Source: Oenanthe sinensis (taxonomy: Eukaryota > Streptophyta > Magnoliopsida > Apiales > Apiaceae). Taken from it: DNA of 64,000 bases. This document shows, in pieces, positions 11,226 through 24,600 of the stretch. Each line of letters opens with the position of its first letter. Position 1 is the first letter of the stretch. A program made the translations under genes and the position numbers. The stretch covers positions 40,192,501 to 40,256,500 of the forward strand of contig CM053794.1 in NCBI GenBank assembly GCA_028671895.1, written 5' to 3'. Under the pieces are notes generated by a model that worked only from the letters and a program-made list of their open reading frames with translations, was not told where the DNA came from and ran no database searches.

Positions 11226-12709
11226 TCATCTCAATGCTTCAGCCAATGGTCCACCCATTTGGTTTCCGCCCCATGTAGTTCTCCGATGCAACTGAGATCG
11301 CTCTCTTTCACCATTCCCTTCTCCAAAGCCAGACTCAGGTTCATCCCTGACACCAGTGGACCGCTTCAATGAAACATCAGAGTTTGGATGTATTCCAGGG
11401 ACTGATATTGATAGAGAAGTTCTAAGGCTACCATTACTTTTGGTGTTTCGAGGTTCTTGAATTGCTCTAGGCCAATCGTCGAAGAAGTGGCGAAGAGTCT
11501 GGCTATCAGATCTATCAACCTCGGATAAATCCTTATGGCTTCTTAGCAGACCTTTGGTTTCAGTTATGGATTCAGCTGACCTGCAACACATAAAGCGAAC
11601 CCATGCTGAAATTGTAAGTCGACTGTATGGACATCCACCCATTTTAGTGAAAGAATTGTAATTTAGAGATCGTAAAAGATAAATTTCCAAATGGTCTGAT
11701 AAGAAAATAACCAAAATTACTTGGTTCCAATGTGTTTTTCAGTCAAGGTACAAGAACCATTGATGAAATTGCAGATATAACGGTGTGTGTTATTTCATAA
11801 AACTACAATATTATTGTTGAATTAACTAGGTACTAGTCATTGGTGACCACTCTAACAATAAGTTGTTGGGGAATAGAGCCTTTGTTTCTTTTATCTATAG
11901 GTTAACTTATAAGTTACAAAATGCATAAATTTTCTGATTTATAAGCTACTTATTAGATTTCAAGAGTATGATACATTGTTTTCAAGATTTCACTTCATAT
12001 GCATGTTTCTTGATTATTCAAAAACAGGGCCCCTACTATTTGTCTACTGTATTTTTTATTCTTAGGCCAAAAACCATGTTCAGCGGGCCATGCATATTTA
12101 ATCAACCTGAAGCAAATTCTTATGTGATACAAGTATTTATATGGGACCCCAAGCTCAATGTAAAATGTTATTCCTTAGGTCATTAGATGAAGATGGAAAC
12201 TTGAGTTTCTCCCCTGTTGGGGGGCAAGCATCTTTTAAGTGTTGTTCAAACTGCAAGTGATTCTATTAGCTATTTTCCTTTCCTGTTTAAAGGAAACATG
12301 CGACAAGAAGAGACAAAAAGTAGAATAATAGATACCTTTGGTTGAAATGGAGAAGATCGAAGGAATGTGAAGGCCCGGAAAGAGGGAAACCGGTGCTTCC
12401 CCCGCCAATAAATGTCAAGGGCTCAGCTGCTATCGGCGACATGGTATTCGATTTGAACAAACCTCCACTACCATTACCATTGTCACTGGTAGCAGAACTA
12501 GAAATAGCAAGAGCAGCATTAGGCTTAGCAGTAGGTTTGTGAGTGGGACTTTCCAAACGCTTTCTTGAACGGTTCCCCGCGGTGCATGTGGCGGTCAAAA
12601 TATTTGTGGCCAGCCGCAGCGTCTTTTGAGCACCTCCATTTTTTTCCATCAGTCCTCCTGCATCTACCTGGTTCCGGATCCATAGCACCTTTCCCCCAAG
12701 ATTGCATCC
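11226..12709 (-). pseudogene. Growth-regulating factor (GRF) relic: WRC domain and C-terminal motifs, no QLQ
   Basis: GRFs are plant transcription factors with an N-terminal QLQ domain, which binds GIF co-activators, and a zinc-binding WRC domain. Two exons are clear: 12336..12709 and 11226..11580, joined as NQ-R-SAESITE. The first encodes DPEPGRCRRTDGKKWRCSKD, a near-perfect WRC start. The third zinc ligand is lost: KYC is KYF (codon TTT at 12597..12599). After HMHRG the frame is lost (2 bases too few, near 12571..12581) and GRF sequence resumes in another frame as NRSRKRLESPTHKP. The last exon is intact and carries family motifs FFDDWPR, TSLSISVP and GGPLAEAL. No QLQ exon was seen upstream to about 13.14 kb, although a strong donor (CAGCCT|GTAAGT, near 13010) hints at a 5' exon. 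The lesions point to a pseudogene; sequencing error could explain the indel but not the missing QLQ. Confidence 0.8.
12551..12571 (-). promoter_or_regulatory. Degenerate miR396 target site in the GRF relic
   Basis: Functional GRF mRNAs carry CGUUCAAGAAAGC followed by CUGUGGAA, pairing with miR396 with one bulge. The minus strand here keeps CGTTCAAGAAAGC and TTGGAA but reads GTT where CTG is usual, two changes in all. One becomes a mismatch opposite miRNA position 6. Pairing would be weakened but is still recognisable. Confidence 0.7.
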
Positions 12710-13787
12710 CTGGTTCCAAAAACAAAGTTCATTATCACACTTATAGTATTTCTGTCACTGCTTACCCATTCAAATTATGTTGGGATTTATTTCATTTTCT
12801 AAGAAACTTTCTAGGTCCAGATTTTTTAGTTCAAAACTGCTAATCAAACTCGTAGTCTTGCATTTGGCCTGAAGTCGAAAGGAAGAGAGCATCTTCTTTT
12901 TTGTATGACATTAAACTTGAATGATTTAAGAAATCAAGAAATTGAATAAATTTATCTACTGTTAATAAATTTGCATATGAATTCTAAAAAATATAGCAAC
13001 AGGAAACTTACAGGCTGGGTGATAATGCTGAAGAGGTAGGTGGTAGTGGTAATATGGAGGAAAAAGAGAGGAAAGAATAAAGCTTTTGTCATTGATGAGG
13101 GGGTGGAGGAGTTGAGGGGGAACACTAATTAAATTTTGAATTATTTATTTTTCATATTTCCTGCTGCATGCAATGTTTTTAGAAGAATTTATTAATAAAT
13201 AAATAACGAGGCAATACATCATACATGTGAGTCATGTAACTAATAAAAAGACTATAAAACAATAATTAAAAGACAAAAATGTACTGTGCGCCTGATATGA
13301 TTACGTAAATGAAACTCCCATCTCTCAACTTCTTCAGGTGATACTCGTAGTTGGGGGAAAAACCTCTTCAGTTGTTCGATTGTTACAATAATAATAATTA
13401 AAATCGCACTCTGAATCAAGTACTAGTAATTTCAAAATAAAAATGTTTATATAAATAATAAAGTGGACATATAAAAAAAGGGAGATTCTTGCTTTAGAAT
13501 CCGGCAGCCGCCGGTGGTAGAAAATGGTTAGTTAGGCAAAGCCGATGATGACCCGCCGTTGATTCCCCAGGCATGTCATTTTCTTACACTGCTTAGCTCT
13601 TAAGGCTTTCCGTATTCTGATGCGTTCATCTTGTCACACCGTGTCACTTTCTATCACAACTGTCAGTTGCAACTAACAACTTACTAAACTGTTTTTTTTG
13701 CTTTTGGCGAACAAATACCAGTTTTCGAAAAGAACAGGACAAAACCCCGCAATGAGGTTGAAAAATAAATAATATTCTAAAAATAAT

Positions 13788-15154
13788 GGATTAAATCTTA
13801 AAGTGATTACTGAATTGAAAAACTGATGTCAAAACATTCATTATAGTTATTAGGGTCTCTAATATACCATTAACCATTATAATAGCCAATAACAACACCG
13901 TTAAACTCAATTGTTGACCTAGCGGAACATGTGCTGACTTTGACGTGTACATTAATTTCGGTGGTTAAGTGATGAGTCTGATGACAGAGCAACATGTGGC
14001 AAATGACTAGATAAAATATATAATTTATCATTTACATAAGTAACAATTGTAATATATATACAACATATCTATATGCATACCTATAATAATTCATCCATAT
14101 TCTCTATTATTTCAATTCTTCTTCAAATTTAAGTTCCCACTTTATAAACACACAATAAATATTATTTATGTTATTTCTACATCACAAAGCCTCTTCAAGC
14201 AAATCGAGTATCCACAATCACTTCTTTTTACTTTTAACACCCATATCTCGAGAAAATGAATGTTTAAATCTGAATAACAAAGGTGTTCTTTTGACTATCA
14301 TGATTATCGTGAAGAAAATGGAAATGAAATTGACAAAAATGAGAAAAATAATTATAGGCTTACATGAAGATTGCGAGTTCTTGAAATAGACAAAAATTTA
14401 GGGTGTTTACGTATTGTCCTATTCTGACAACTGGCAAGTGGGTAATCTGGAGATGGCCCATGTTTCAGCACGGTAATATTATTAGTATATTATAATAATT
14501 AAAAATATTAATAATATATACTAAATTTTATTTTTAAGGAAATAGTTGTGGAAGGATAAAGTGTTAGAATTTATTATTTCTTATAATAATTTTATTATAA
14601 AATTTGAGTTCTACATAACTATTGCAATTTTTAAAAATAATTTGTTCTGATTTTGAATAAAATATAAACATGTCCATATAAAATTAAAAAAATGAGATTT
14701 TAATTTAAAAGGGCTTAATTTTTATTTTAAAATAAAATTCAAATTTTTCTATAGATTTAAAAAGAAATATTAATATTTTAAAATAAAAACCATATTTTTT
14801 ATTTTAAATTAAAATTTGAACTTTGTAAATTTTAAATATATATATATATATAACTATATTTTATATTAATAAGGTATATTTATTGTCTTCATTGCCACAT
14901 ACATTCAACTGATAAATGTCACATGTCACTGTATGTGAATCCTCGTTAACAATCAATCTAACGCCACGTTTGTAAAGTTACATTTTCTGTTTGGTCAAGA
15001 AGTTTGTAAAGTTACATTTTCTGTTAGGTCAAGAAGTCGAACTAACGGAGTTATCATTATTGGCTACTATAATTATGCATTAGATACCCCGATAATTATA
15101 ATAAACATTTTGATATTAGGCGTTCACTTCAGCGATCACTTTGATATTTAACCC
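13788..15154. mobile_element. Non-autonomous Mutator-like element with long terminal inverted repeats
   Basis: The left end GGATTAAATCTTAAAGTGAT and the inverted right end GGGTTAAATATCAAAGTGAT begin terminal inverted repeats of at least 120 bp. Similarity continues inward through ATTATTGGCTATTATAAT-like and ACATGTGGCA/ATGTGGCAAT-like landmarks. An 11-bp flanking duplication, CTAAAAA(T/C)AAT, lies at 13777..13787 and 15155..15165 with one mismatch. MULEs make 8-11 bp duplications, so both ends and the target site agree. The 1.37-kb length and an AT-rich interior without transposase sequence mark it as non-autonomous. The interior includes a 73-residue reading frame at 14168..14389 that I do not consider a gene. 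Confidence 0.85.
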
Positions 15155-15700
15155 CTAAAAACAATTAGCTGATTTGTTTCATGATCGTTTAACACATAAA
15201 ATTTAAAAATTCTTGAACCTAAAAACGAAATCGAAGACATTCCAAGCAATCCAAATTGCACTAATATCCTTGAAAGCAGCAATATCACAATTGATCTTAT
15301 CATATAAGAACCATTGTTAGCCCAATGTTCAGAAACCCCAATTGCATAAACTGAAGTCGGAGGAGCGGCATCCCAGCTATCTACATGTCGGATATGAGCT
15401 ATAAATATGCCGAAAGTGGAAACTCCCAAAAGATGAAAAATCTTTGATTGTGAAAGCTGAGCTCTTGCAATAATCACCACCACCCCAGTTTCGATGCGGT
15501 CTTTGCAGATCCCAAAAACGTCAATAAAATTATTCTCGAAAGATCCAATACCGAATAAACCAAAATATAACTAAACAAAACACCCAAAAAAAGAGACAAA
15601 CAAACACTCTAAAATGAGAGATACACAAAGATCCAAAAAAATGGATTTTATTAAAGAAAAATCACCGAAAACAAAAAAAACCATGTATTTATTAAAGGGG
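15148..15700 (-). other. Possible 5' end of an unknown gene, cut by the Mutator-like element
   Basis: On the minus strand, a leader-like stretch (about 15700 to 15484, with CTTTAATAAATACATGG, CTCTCATTTTAGAG and T-rich runs) is followed by an open frame of 111 codons (15483..15148) starting MVVIIARAQLSQ. The frame is hydrophobic, with a possible membrane segment (IRSIVILLLSRILVQFGLLG). Its end runs just into the element boundary at 15154, so whatever followed may have been displaced. I do not recognise the protein and it may be chance. Confidence 0.2.
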
Positions 15701-18700
15701 AGGAGGCTCTTTGTAAGGAGGGTTTTCTAACTAGGTAGTTATTGAACTGTCAAATGGACTACATTTTAATTTATTTATTTTTCTTGGGAAAAAAATATCC
15801 TTAAGTTTTGGGGAAGTCAACAAGCCCGTATATTGTTTTCTAAGTCACAACTTACAAGTCAATATTTTATTATTATTATTAGCGATTTTTCATTTAATAA
15901 ATTTTCAAGTTAAATTATATGATATTTATTTTAATTTGTATTTGTCATAAAACTTTATTCTTACGATAATTTTATGTATGTGAAAGAACTCTTTCCATAA
16001 ATTTTGGATAAGTTTCTACGTCACGTCATTTTAACAAAAAATTTAACTTTTAAGTTAAGTATTGATTTTGTCTTTGTTTCATTCAGTAAACTATTTTTTG
16101 TGAGGGAAAATAATTATCATTCAAAAACAAATACATATTTAAACAATACATAATTAATAAATTTTATCATTTAAAACTATAATTAAAAAATTAAACTTAA
16201 GAATATCCCAATTTATTTTTTGTATATTTCAAACAAACTACATTGAAAACTAATAAATGAAATTAAAACTTGATATTCAAAACAAAACAAATAAATGTTG
16301 TTAATGAATTGTCATAAATGAAATTAAAAGTCATAAATTTATAATTTGAAATTGTCAAAATAAAGTAAGCTGTTTTTTAAGAGAGCTGATATGTACATAT
16401 CTTATATATATAAATGCATACTTTTTATTAATACAATGAAGTTAATATATTTCATAAATAAAACCAGAAAATTCAAAATTAATAAAAGTGGGAGCCTATC
16501 AATATAGAAAATATAGTGCACATATCAACTTTTTATTTGTAACTCTTTTTACAACGCTAAGAGCTTTTTTTATCATCTAAGCTAGCCAAACCAAGATACT
16601 AAATTTAGTTATAAAAAAATAATCAAGAGATTGAAATTTAGAATTTAATTTTCTTCCAAATTTTTTATAATTTTAATATTGTTTAGATATTTTTAAATAA
16701 AAAACTGGGCTGCAGTTACATATAATCTCGAATATATTTTCTTCGATTTTGAATTAATATGACATTGTCATTTGCCAAATGAAAGATCAAGATCAGCAGT
16801 CAAAATTCCAGAGATGGTTACACCGTGATTGTGCGCATATATAATATCCCGTGTTTGTTTTGAATAATAAAATAGATTAATAATAATAATAATAAGGGTT
16901 CAAATTTAATAGAGATTAGAAATTAAAATTAGATTAGAATAATGAATTTTAAATATGGGTTGGATTTGAATTATATTAGGTTTTGATGTAAGGTTTTAAA
17001 ACACCATATAAATTAAGATCTCCTCATTTTTTTATATTTTTTCGAGCCACCAAAATTAATTAGTTATAAATCTATCTCGATACGCAATCTTTGTTTTTTT
17101 CTTGATCTTTGTTATTAAATTTCGTAGATTTTTTTATACACAATTCAGTTATCTTGTAAAATTTATAGTAAAATTCGTTGTAAGTTGGAATTCGTTGATT
17201 CTGGACTTCTCAAAAATATCTTTTCGTTCCCTACGACTTTCGTACTTTAATTTTTTTCAGAAAATACTTTTAGAAGGTCAAAATAGTCAATTACATATCT
17301 GAGCAAATTCAGAATAATGAGAACGTTCAAGGTTTGAGATGCGATGTTTTCGATTGGACATTAAGGATTGAATATATGTTTTAGGATGTTGTGAATTCTT
17401 GGTTTGCGAGATTAAGGTAAGTTTTCGGATTAATTTTTCTAGTGTTTTCAAAATTATGTGTTGTACGTGTATAATTGATTATATAAATTTGGGCTAATTG
17501 ATTATATTTTTTAAGTGACGTGTATTATCCTATATGTGTTGTGTGTCAACAGTAATTTTGTAACTCTGATTTATGTCATGGTTTGTAAAAATTTAGGACC
17601 GAGGTCATCGGATGGTAGTGATAATTTTCTGAAAATTTAGGACCGTTATCACCGGATTGTAATGATCGTGATATGAATTATGTGTAACAAGTTATTGTTT
17701 TATGTGTGGTCATCATATCTTGTCGAATAAGAATATAAGAGTGTATTGAAAGTTTCGTGTATAGATATCGTATCAAAAATTATGTTTTGTTATATGTATT
17801 ACTTGTTACTTGACCCGACTAGTTGGATCGATTGTTATTTGTTGGGTTGTGTATCTCATTATTTATAATTTCAGGTTTGGTGTAAGATGAAAATGAAGTG
17901 CATTGATCCTCGAATTTTGAGAATCTTAGATTTAGAGTATATTTGTTGTTGATTTAATCATTATTAGCTACGTTTTTGTAATTGTTATATATAGTTTTGT
18001 ATTAATAAATTATATTATATTTTAGATTTTGAAAGATTAATAGTCCGAAAAAAACATGTTTTTATATATACATACATGTATAAATCATGTTGTTGATATT
18101 ATAATGATTTTGTTCTTCTCTGGGCCGGCAAAACTATTACGTTACGAAATAGTCCACTCTCAATACTCAATAGCGTATACTCTCGGTACATACCGAAAAT
18201 GACACTATCCATGTACCACAAAATATACACTAAGGATATAATATAACTTCCCAACCGCAAATAATCGTACAGCGGATAATTATACTAAACGCATATATAT
18301 GCTGGAGATTCGTTCCATTATAATATAGGAATTGACTTTGGTATTCCTATATTGATTTAAACGTTTTTTACAAAGGAAATGAGTTTTTTTTGCGGAAAAA
18401 AATGTCATTAGAAATCAGAGTCAAGAAGGAAATGCAGCGTGACTTGAAATAAAAGTACTGTGTGTGATGTTTTGTTATTTACGCATGGGGTAGTGTCGTA
18501 GTGACAGCGATTATATATATATATGTATGTATGTATACGTAAGGTTGGATGAAATAGCAGCAGTGGTACCACCAACTTAAGAAAATGGCTATCTTACATT
18601 GACAGTTCATCGTTCATGTTCTTACCCCTCTTTTTCTTCTCAACACAAGTTTTCAGTTTAACAAAATTCCAAAGGTGGCTCACCCTATGTGTCGCTGCTT

Positions 18701-19880
18701 AGATATATGGCTAGCACATGATTTGTATCGGTTATTTGTAGTTAAATGTGAAGTTAAAGTTAAAGTTGCGAAACATAAAAAATATTCGTTTTAGGTTTCT
18801 AGTGAGTGAAAAAAACTGATTTCGATTCGATATTTTAAAGATTTTTTATGCATTTTGATGACAAGTTTCAAATGGTTGGAACAAATTATCGTTGGTATAA
18901 ATTATTTATGATTACAAAGACTTTACCGCCAGAATGGTCATCCTAATACGAGAAAAAAGGTCTTCCATTACAGTGGGTAACCAAGATAAACAATTGAAAA
19001 TGATTAGTAAAACAGACATGAATGTCAAGTTGTCATAGTTTATTTATGATATTATTTATAGTGCAATACTTTCAACAGTTTAATGGGGTCTAGTAATTGA
19101 CGAGTTTCTTTTCGAATTTTGATTTGGAACAAGTGGTTCGACTCTAAAAGTTGCACACTCTGCTGTGCTGGTTGTAAAACAATGTCATCGTGTGTGGTTG
19201 TTTAAATTTAAAATAAATTATTTATTTTACATTTTTTTATATTTTTTTAAAGATAAATATTTATTTTAAAATTTTAAAACCAAATATTATCTTCAAGATA
19301 AAAAATAAGTTATTTATTTTCAAAAAAAGTATATACATACCTATTTTTTTCAGAAATAAGAATTTATTTTCGAAAAATAAGTTTGGTCAAACGGACTAAT
19401 ATACTACTACTAATATAGGTTTGCTGTTATATTTCACAAAAATCAACAGTTGCGCAACTGTCCGTCTATAATTGTTTTTTCTTGAATTAAGGTAATGGTT
19501 GGCAGTTGGTTCATCTAACTTGTATGTCTTTTCTGATGTATGCATGTATACTCCTACAGTCCCTCTACTTTTTGTTTATAAAAAATTTAAAGTACATCTT
19601 CATTTTTAAATTGTAGTCAATTTTTTTTATATAGTTTGTGTGTGATCATATTCTGTGATAAATTATCAATCTCATTTTCTATTAAATTTAAAATATGTAT
19701 AAAAAATTAAAATTTCAAATAATTAATATGAAAAGAATAATTAATAATAATAAAAAAAGGCTAGGCATAAATATATAATTTTTGATAAAGAAAGGGTAAG
19801 CTGGCTTAATGACTTTAAACCCACCAGGCCAGCCAGGAGGGGTGTTTACTTGTTTTGTTCATATAAGCACTGAGACTTAA
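15701..19880. other. AT-rich intergenic DNA without a recognised gene
   Basis: Largely A/T runs. From about 16980 to 18060 the base use is more balanced. A TATA-like ACCATATAAATTAAG (near 17003) is followed by a leader-like stretch and a short repeated phrase, AAAATTTAGGACCG(A/T)...CACCGGAT/CATCGGAT (17588 and 17633). This could be an LTR or promoter fragment, but no gag, pol or matching second repeat is visible. A TA-rich microsatellite lies at 18512-18530. No further gene was seen up to the leader of the golgin-like gene. Confidence 0.4.
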
Positions 19881-20072
19881 AAAGGGTAGTAGATGTACAG
19901 ATATACTACAACTAGACAATACTACTACAATATTACTACTATACCAAGCAAAAGAGGCAAAAAAGGGCAAGAGAAGGGAGAGAAAAAACAAAAGAAGATA
20001 AAGAAGAGAGGAACTCAAGAAACAACAAGGGGTTTCCAAGAAGTAATAGATACATAAATACATACAAGAAAA

Positions 20073-21617
20073 ATGATGCAAACACAAGAGGGGCAAGCAG
20101 TGATACAATCAGGTCAACTCTCGGGAAGTCTGAGCTTCAGCGGTAGCATGTCTAAAGAAGATGAAGAGATGTCAAAGACTGCACTTTCTACTTTTAGAGC
20201 CAAAGAAGAAGAGATTGAAAAGAAGAAGCTTGAGGTTAGAGAAAGAGTTCAGGCTCAGCTTGGTCGCATTGAACAAGAAACTAAACGTCTTGCTAACATT
20301 AGAGAGGTACCCTTTTTTCTGCTTTTTGTCTCAGATTTGTAAATTTTGTTTCTAAATTTTGGGGGTTTTACTTTTTAAATTATCTCATGAGGGTTTCTAG
20401 AACTCATGTTGGGTTGTTTTGTTTTTATTATGTTTGGGTTTTGAGTTGAATTTCTTGAATTTAGGTCAATTATTTTGTACTTTCTCTTTCACCAAGTCTT
20501 CAGCTTTATTATCTACCAGTTTTTTTTGTGCTAAATTATCTGTTTTCGTAGTAAATCACTATAAATTAGCTAAATTTTTTGTAAAGTTTGTCACTTTTTT
20601 CTTCAATTTTTTGTAGAGGTTAAGAATTCACACCAAGAAATTGGTAGACTGGCCATTTCAACTTATGGTTGTATTTCGTACCTTTTTGTTTATCAAGTTG
20701 AGAGGGTGGTTTGACAAGGAAACAATTCTATAAGATGTTCTGTGAACAATTTTCTCATGATTGCCTGTAGGCCTTCCAACATATAAGCAATTTACACTGC
20801 ATTTTTTTATTTTTATTAGTTCTGGTCCTTTATTCTTGTCGTAAAACTATAGAAACGATTGAACTGTCATTTGATTACATGCAAGTGTTTGATTAAGCTA
20901 AACCCGATTTTCTTTGCTTGTAATCAAACTTTCTTGATTAAATGCATCGATATTTGCACCTCATCAGGAACTTGAAGGATTAGCAGATCCAATGAAGAAG
21001 GAACTTAGTCTTGTTCGTAAAAAAGTTGATTCAGTTAATAAAGAGCTGAAACCTTTGGGACAAACCTGTTTGAAGAAGGTTATAATCTTACCGACAAATT
21101 TATATGTAGTAAAATTTAATATTATACATATTAATTGTAGGTTCTTTTTATGTATATGTGAAGATAGGAATCTTGATCATCAAATTATTTATTATCTACA
21201 ACGGGAACTTTATATCTAGCAATTTTTTATAGTATACATATTAATTGTAGATTCTATTTTTGTCAATATGTCTGTATATATAAATGTGTGTGAGAATATC
21301 ATCTTGATCATTGAATTATCTATTAGCAACTGAAAACCATTGGGATCTGGGGTGTAACAGGAAAAAGAGTATAAAGATGCTCTTGAAGCCTTTAATGAGA
21401 AGAACAAGGAGAAAGTACAGTTGATTACCAGGCTGATGGAGGTTAGTGGACCAAGCCTACATTTTGTTAACTAGTTTTATAAGAACAATTAAAGTCCTGA
21501 TGCATTTGATTATGGTTTTAATGAAATTTGTTAATGAAACAGCTGGTAAGCGAAAGCGAGAAATTAAGGATGAAGAAGCTGGAGGAACTGAATAAGAGCA
21601 TAGAATTGACGCACTGA
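20073..21617 (+). CDS. RAB6-interacting golgin-like coiled-coil protein (GORAB family)
   Basis: Four exons, all with GT/AG borders and phase 0: 20073..20306, 20968..21078, 21361..21441 and 21543..21617. The product is 166 residues. It is highly charged and helical: SFSGSMSKEDEEMSKTALST, then a long coiled coil (KEEEIEKKKLEVRERVQAQL, ELEGLADPMKKELSLVRKKV, KELKPLGQTC) and a basic C-terminus. This pattern matches plant proteins annotated as RAB6-interacting golgin, relatives of the animal Golgi protein GORAB. A Golgi trafficking role is inherited from that annotation and is not shown here. There is no signal peptide or membrane segment. The start is one of two adjacent ATGs after a purine-rich leader (about 19900-20072). 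It looks intact. Confidence 0.85.
21110..21345 (+). repeat. Partial tandem duplication inside intron 2 of the golgin-like gene
   Basis: Two related stretches of about 115 bp (21110-21210 and 21232-21345) share CATATTAATTGTAG(G/A)TTCT and ATCTTGATCAT. The second ends in CAACTGAAAACCATTGGGAT, resembling the end of exon 2 (GAGCTGAAACCTTTGGGACA). This suggests duplication of the exon 2 tail plus the start of the intron. The duplicated exon piece is not kept open, so it is probably spliced out. Confidence 0.5.
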
Positions 21618-21699
21618 ATAATTGTAGACTCTAATCACTAAATTAGGGATGTGTGAATGTATTTATTAATCAAGAACACTGTTCTCTTTTTCATTTCTC

Positions 21700-24600
21700 T
21701 TATCTTTCTAGTTATATAATATGGGTGATTTGGGTTTGGTTGTATTTTATTGTTACTGTTGTTTGTTACTAAACAGGTCATAACTTTGGATTCTTTCTTT
21801 TACTTTGCTATGTCTCTCAAGTTTTGTTAAAGTTATTTGTAGTTTATTCAGCAGAAATGCTTTTGTGTTAAGTAATGTTCATGAGAATTCTGTTGTTACT
21901 TAATACCTTTTTATTCATTTATTTCCCGTTGTGCTTGTCTTCTTGACATTGTATTTTAGTAAAAAATCGAGAAACCGGTGCATTGACATTGTAAGATTCC
22001 ATTTGGAATTCTTGATTAAATTACGCTGACAAAAGTTTATTTATGTAACAAATCGCAAGTCTGTATGACTATATGTGGTTCTCTAATGTCGAACATGGTA
22101 GGTGTGATTCAGGTTGTTTGATGGTGGTTATAACATTTTAGTCATTTGTAGATCTAATTGCTGAAACTTGGAACTGTTAATCACTAAGTCTATAACTTAA
22201 CGGCTAACAAAATCTTGTTTTTCTTAATTGTTCAATAAATTTGACAGCTTGGTGCTGATAATAAATAAATTAGGGGTTGGGGTGGGGGACTCCGGGACTA
22301 GAATGAATGAAGTGAGTCATAGATCGACCACCCTTGAAGCATGGGAAATGAGACAAGCCAGCCACCGAAAATTTGTGTTGGTCCATCAACAACAACGCAT
22401 GTCTTCTGATCCAAAACACTCTGGAGTCTGGCCTATTAAGAGATCATGTATTCTCGTCCTCGCATCATTTTTATATGTTACTCCCTTCATTTCATTGTCT
22501 CCTTTGGAAAATGGTTATCTCATATTACCTGTCCATCTATTTATTCAACATATATTTATTAATAAATTTCTATTGTCATTTTTAATGTTGATTTTTTTAA
22601 ATATTGAATTAACCTATAAAATATGGGTAGGAATGTAAAAAAAATTATGCTATTTAAAAATTTTAATATGCGTTAAGATATGCACGAAATTGTCGGCAGA
22701 ATACAATAGAGAGGGCTCGATAAGAATGTATGTAGATTTTATCTTTAAGCAATAAAAATAGACACTTCGGTAAAAGAATTATTTTTTGTTAAACAGCACT
22801 ATTTGAAAACAGATACAAAAACACTATGTACATCACAGTACATGATGATAGAAAATAGATATCGACAAGGTTACAAGGGAATAAGTAGCGTTGCTAACCA
22901 AAAATGAAAATTTTATTCAACTCAACTAACGTCATGAATCAATGTTTAACCGCGTTTTAATTAGGAAAAAAAATGTTTAGCCACGCTTTTCCTCTGGTTT
23001 GTTTAGTGCATGTTTGGACACTAAGTCACTAACTAACATGATTAGTTTGGGAGCATTGGTCTTCGGGTGTGTGTAAAATATTATTCTGTGACAAATTATA
23101 TTTTAATGTGTTTATTCTATTTAAAAATATAAGTTTTTAACGAGATAACATATTTATATAATAAATAAAATCTTAATTTACTAATAAAAATATCATTTTT
23201 GATTTTTTATTTTAAGAATATATGATAAATTATATTTACATTTAATTACATCTCATATTATTTTTTATGGACTTTTCAGATTTTTAGAATTCTTAAACTA
23301 AAATAATAGTGTTTAAAAACGATACTATACGATGTATATACGTTTATTAAAAATTTACCTAATTCCTAAAATAAAATTGAATTTTTAAATATGTTCACTA
23401 AAATAAGAAAAACCCGTGTTTTTAGTTCTTGCCCGTTGTACGAAGTCAAAGATCAGATTTTACCGTTGGCTCTGGCACCGAGGAAGATAGAGTAGCTAAA
23501 ATCTACTCTCGTATATGGGACCTGATTTTGACTCGTCCACTCTGAAGCCTCCAGAGTTATAGGCCTGAGCCCACTTATAATACATTTGGGCCTTTGCATT
23601 TTTTTTCACTTTTCAGATAAAAATATAAACCAGCCCCGTGCCTGATTTCTAAAAGTTGTACAATTGCAGTGAATTGCCTTAAAAAGTCTAACAAATATGA
23701 AATACAGGTGCTACTGCTCTACTATTCGGGAGAAATACAGGTTGATTTAATTAATTAATTTATATATTGGTAATATATTATCAGCTTAAATTTATATGAT
23801 ATTTTAATTTCTTTTAATATTTTATTAGTTGTGTTTTAATATATTATTTTAACATTTTAAAAATAATTTTTGTTTTATTTAAAAATGTATTTTAAATAAA
23901 TAAATAAAATTTAAAAATAGTGACATTACGGCATTACCAGCCAAGCCCAAATATCAACTAATATGTAAAACCCCAAAAGCACTAATATCTAATACCGGAG
24001 GACTCCAGAGTCCAGGGTGCTTTCTTTCTATAGGCTAGGACCGAGTTGGGTTTGGACTTTGGAGTGTCTAAAATCTACCTTAAACGGAATGATCAATGTA
24101 TATTAGATTTTCGAAGATACGTCTAACCATCCAAGTGCAAGAACAGGTATTTCGGTCAACTATTTTAAAAGGAAAAATAAGTTAAATTGATATTAAATGA
24201 GAGAAAAGAGGTCTGAGGTCATCCTCACGAAACTACCTCATACTCAAATTCAATACAAAATTAGAATGACAATTTTATAAATATAACTTCACATCTGCAT
24301 TCACATAAATACCCATATGTCACCATTGCGTTTTGTTTTAACCTCAGGAGCATCAAGCTCATTAAATTATAGTATAATATTAAAATTTTAGATCAACCAA
24401 ACTAGCAAATATAAAAGATTATATATGATGATCCACAAAATTATAATTTACCCATATAAGCTCGAAATTATTATATATGATTTGTATCATATTTTGTGTG
24501 ACAGTTTTAAACATATTTTTGTCTCAAACTTCAAAATATAATTTTTAGGTATTTTTTTTCTCATATGCGTAAAAAGCTTACGGTCTATAAGTTATACATG

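Noticed and set aside
14168..14389. 73-codon frame inside the Mutator-like MITE
   Set aside because: Low-complexity Lys/Ser-rich, no known family, inside a non-autonomous element.
16980..18060. Balanced-composition block with TATA-like start, considered as an LTR
   Set aside because: No second copy, no primer-binding site, no target duplication and no coding sequence found.
19548..19770. Candidate Stowaway MITE beginning ACTCCTACAGTCCCTCTACT
   Set aside because: The right end does not pair with the left; only one terminus is visible.
22228..22638. 136-codon plus-strand frame
   Set aside because: No recognised motifs, hydrophobic tail from AT-rich sequence; more likely chance.
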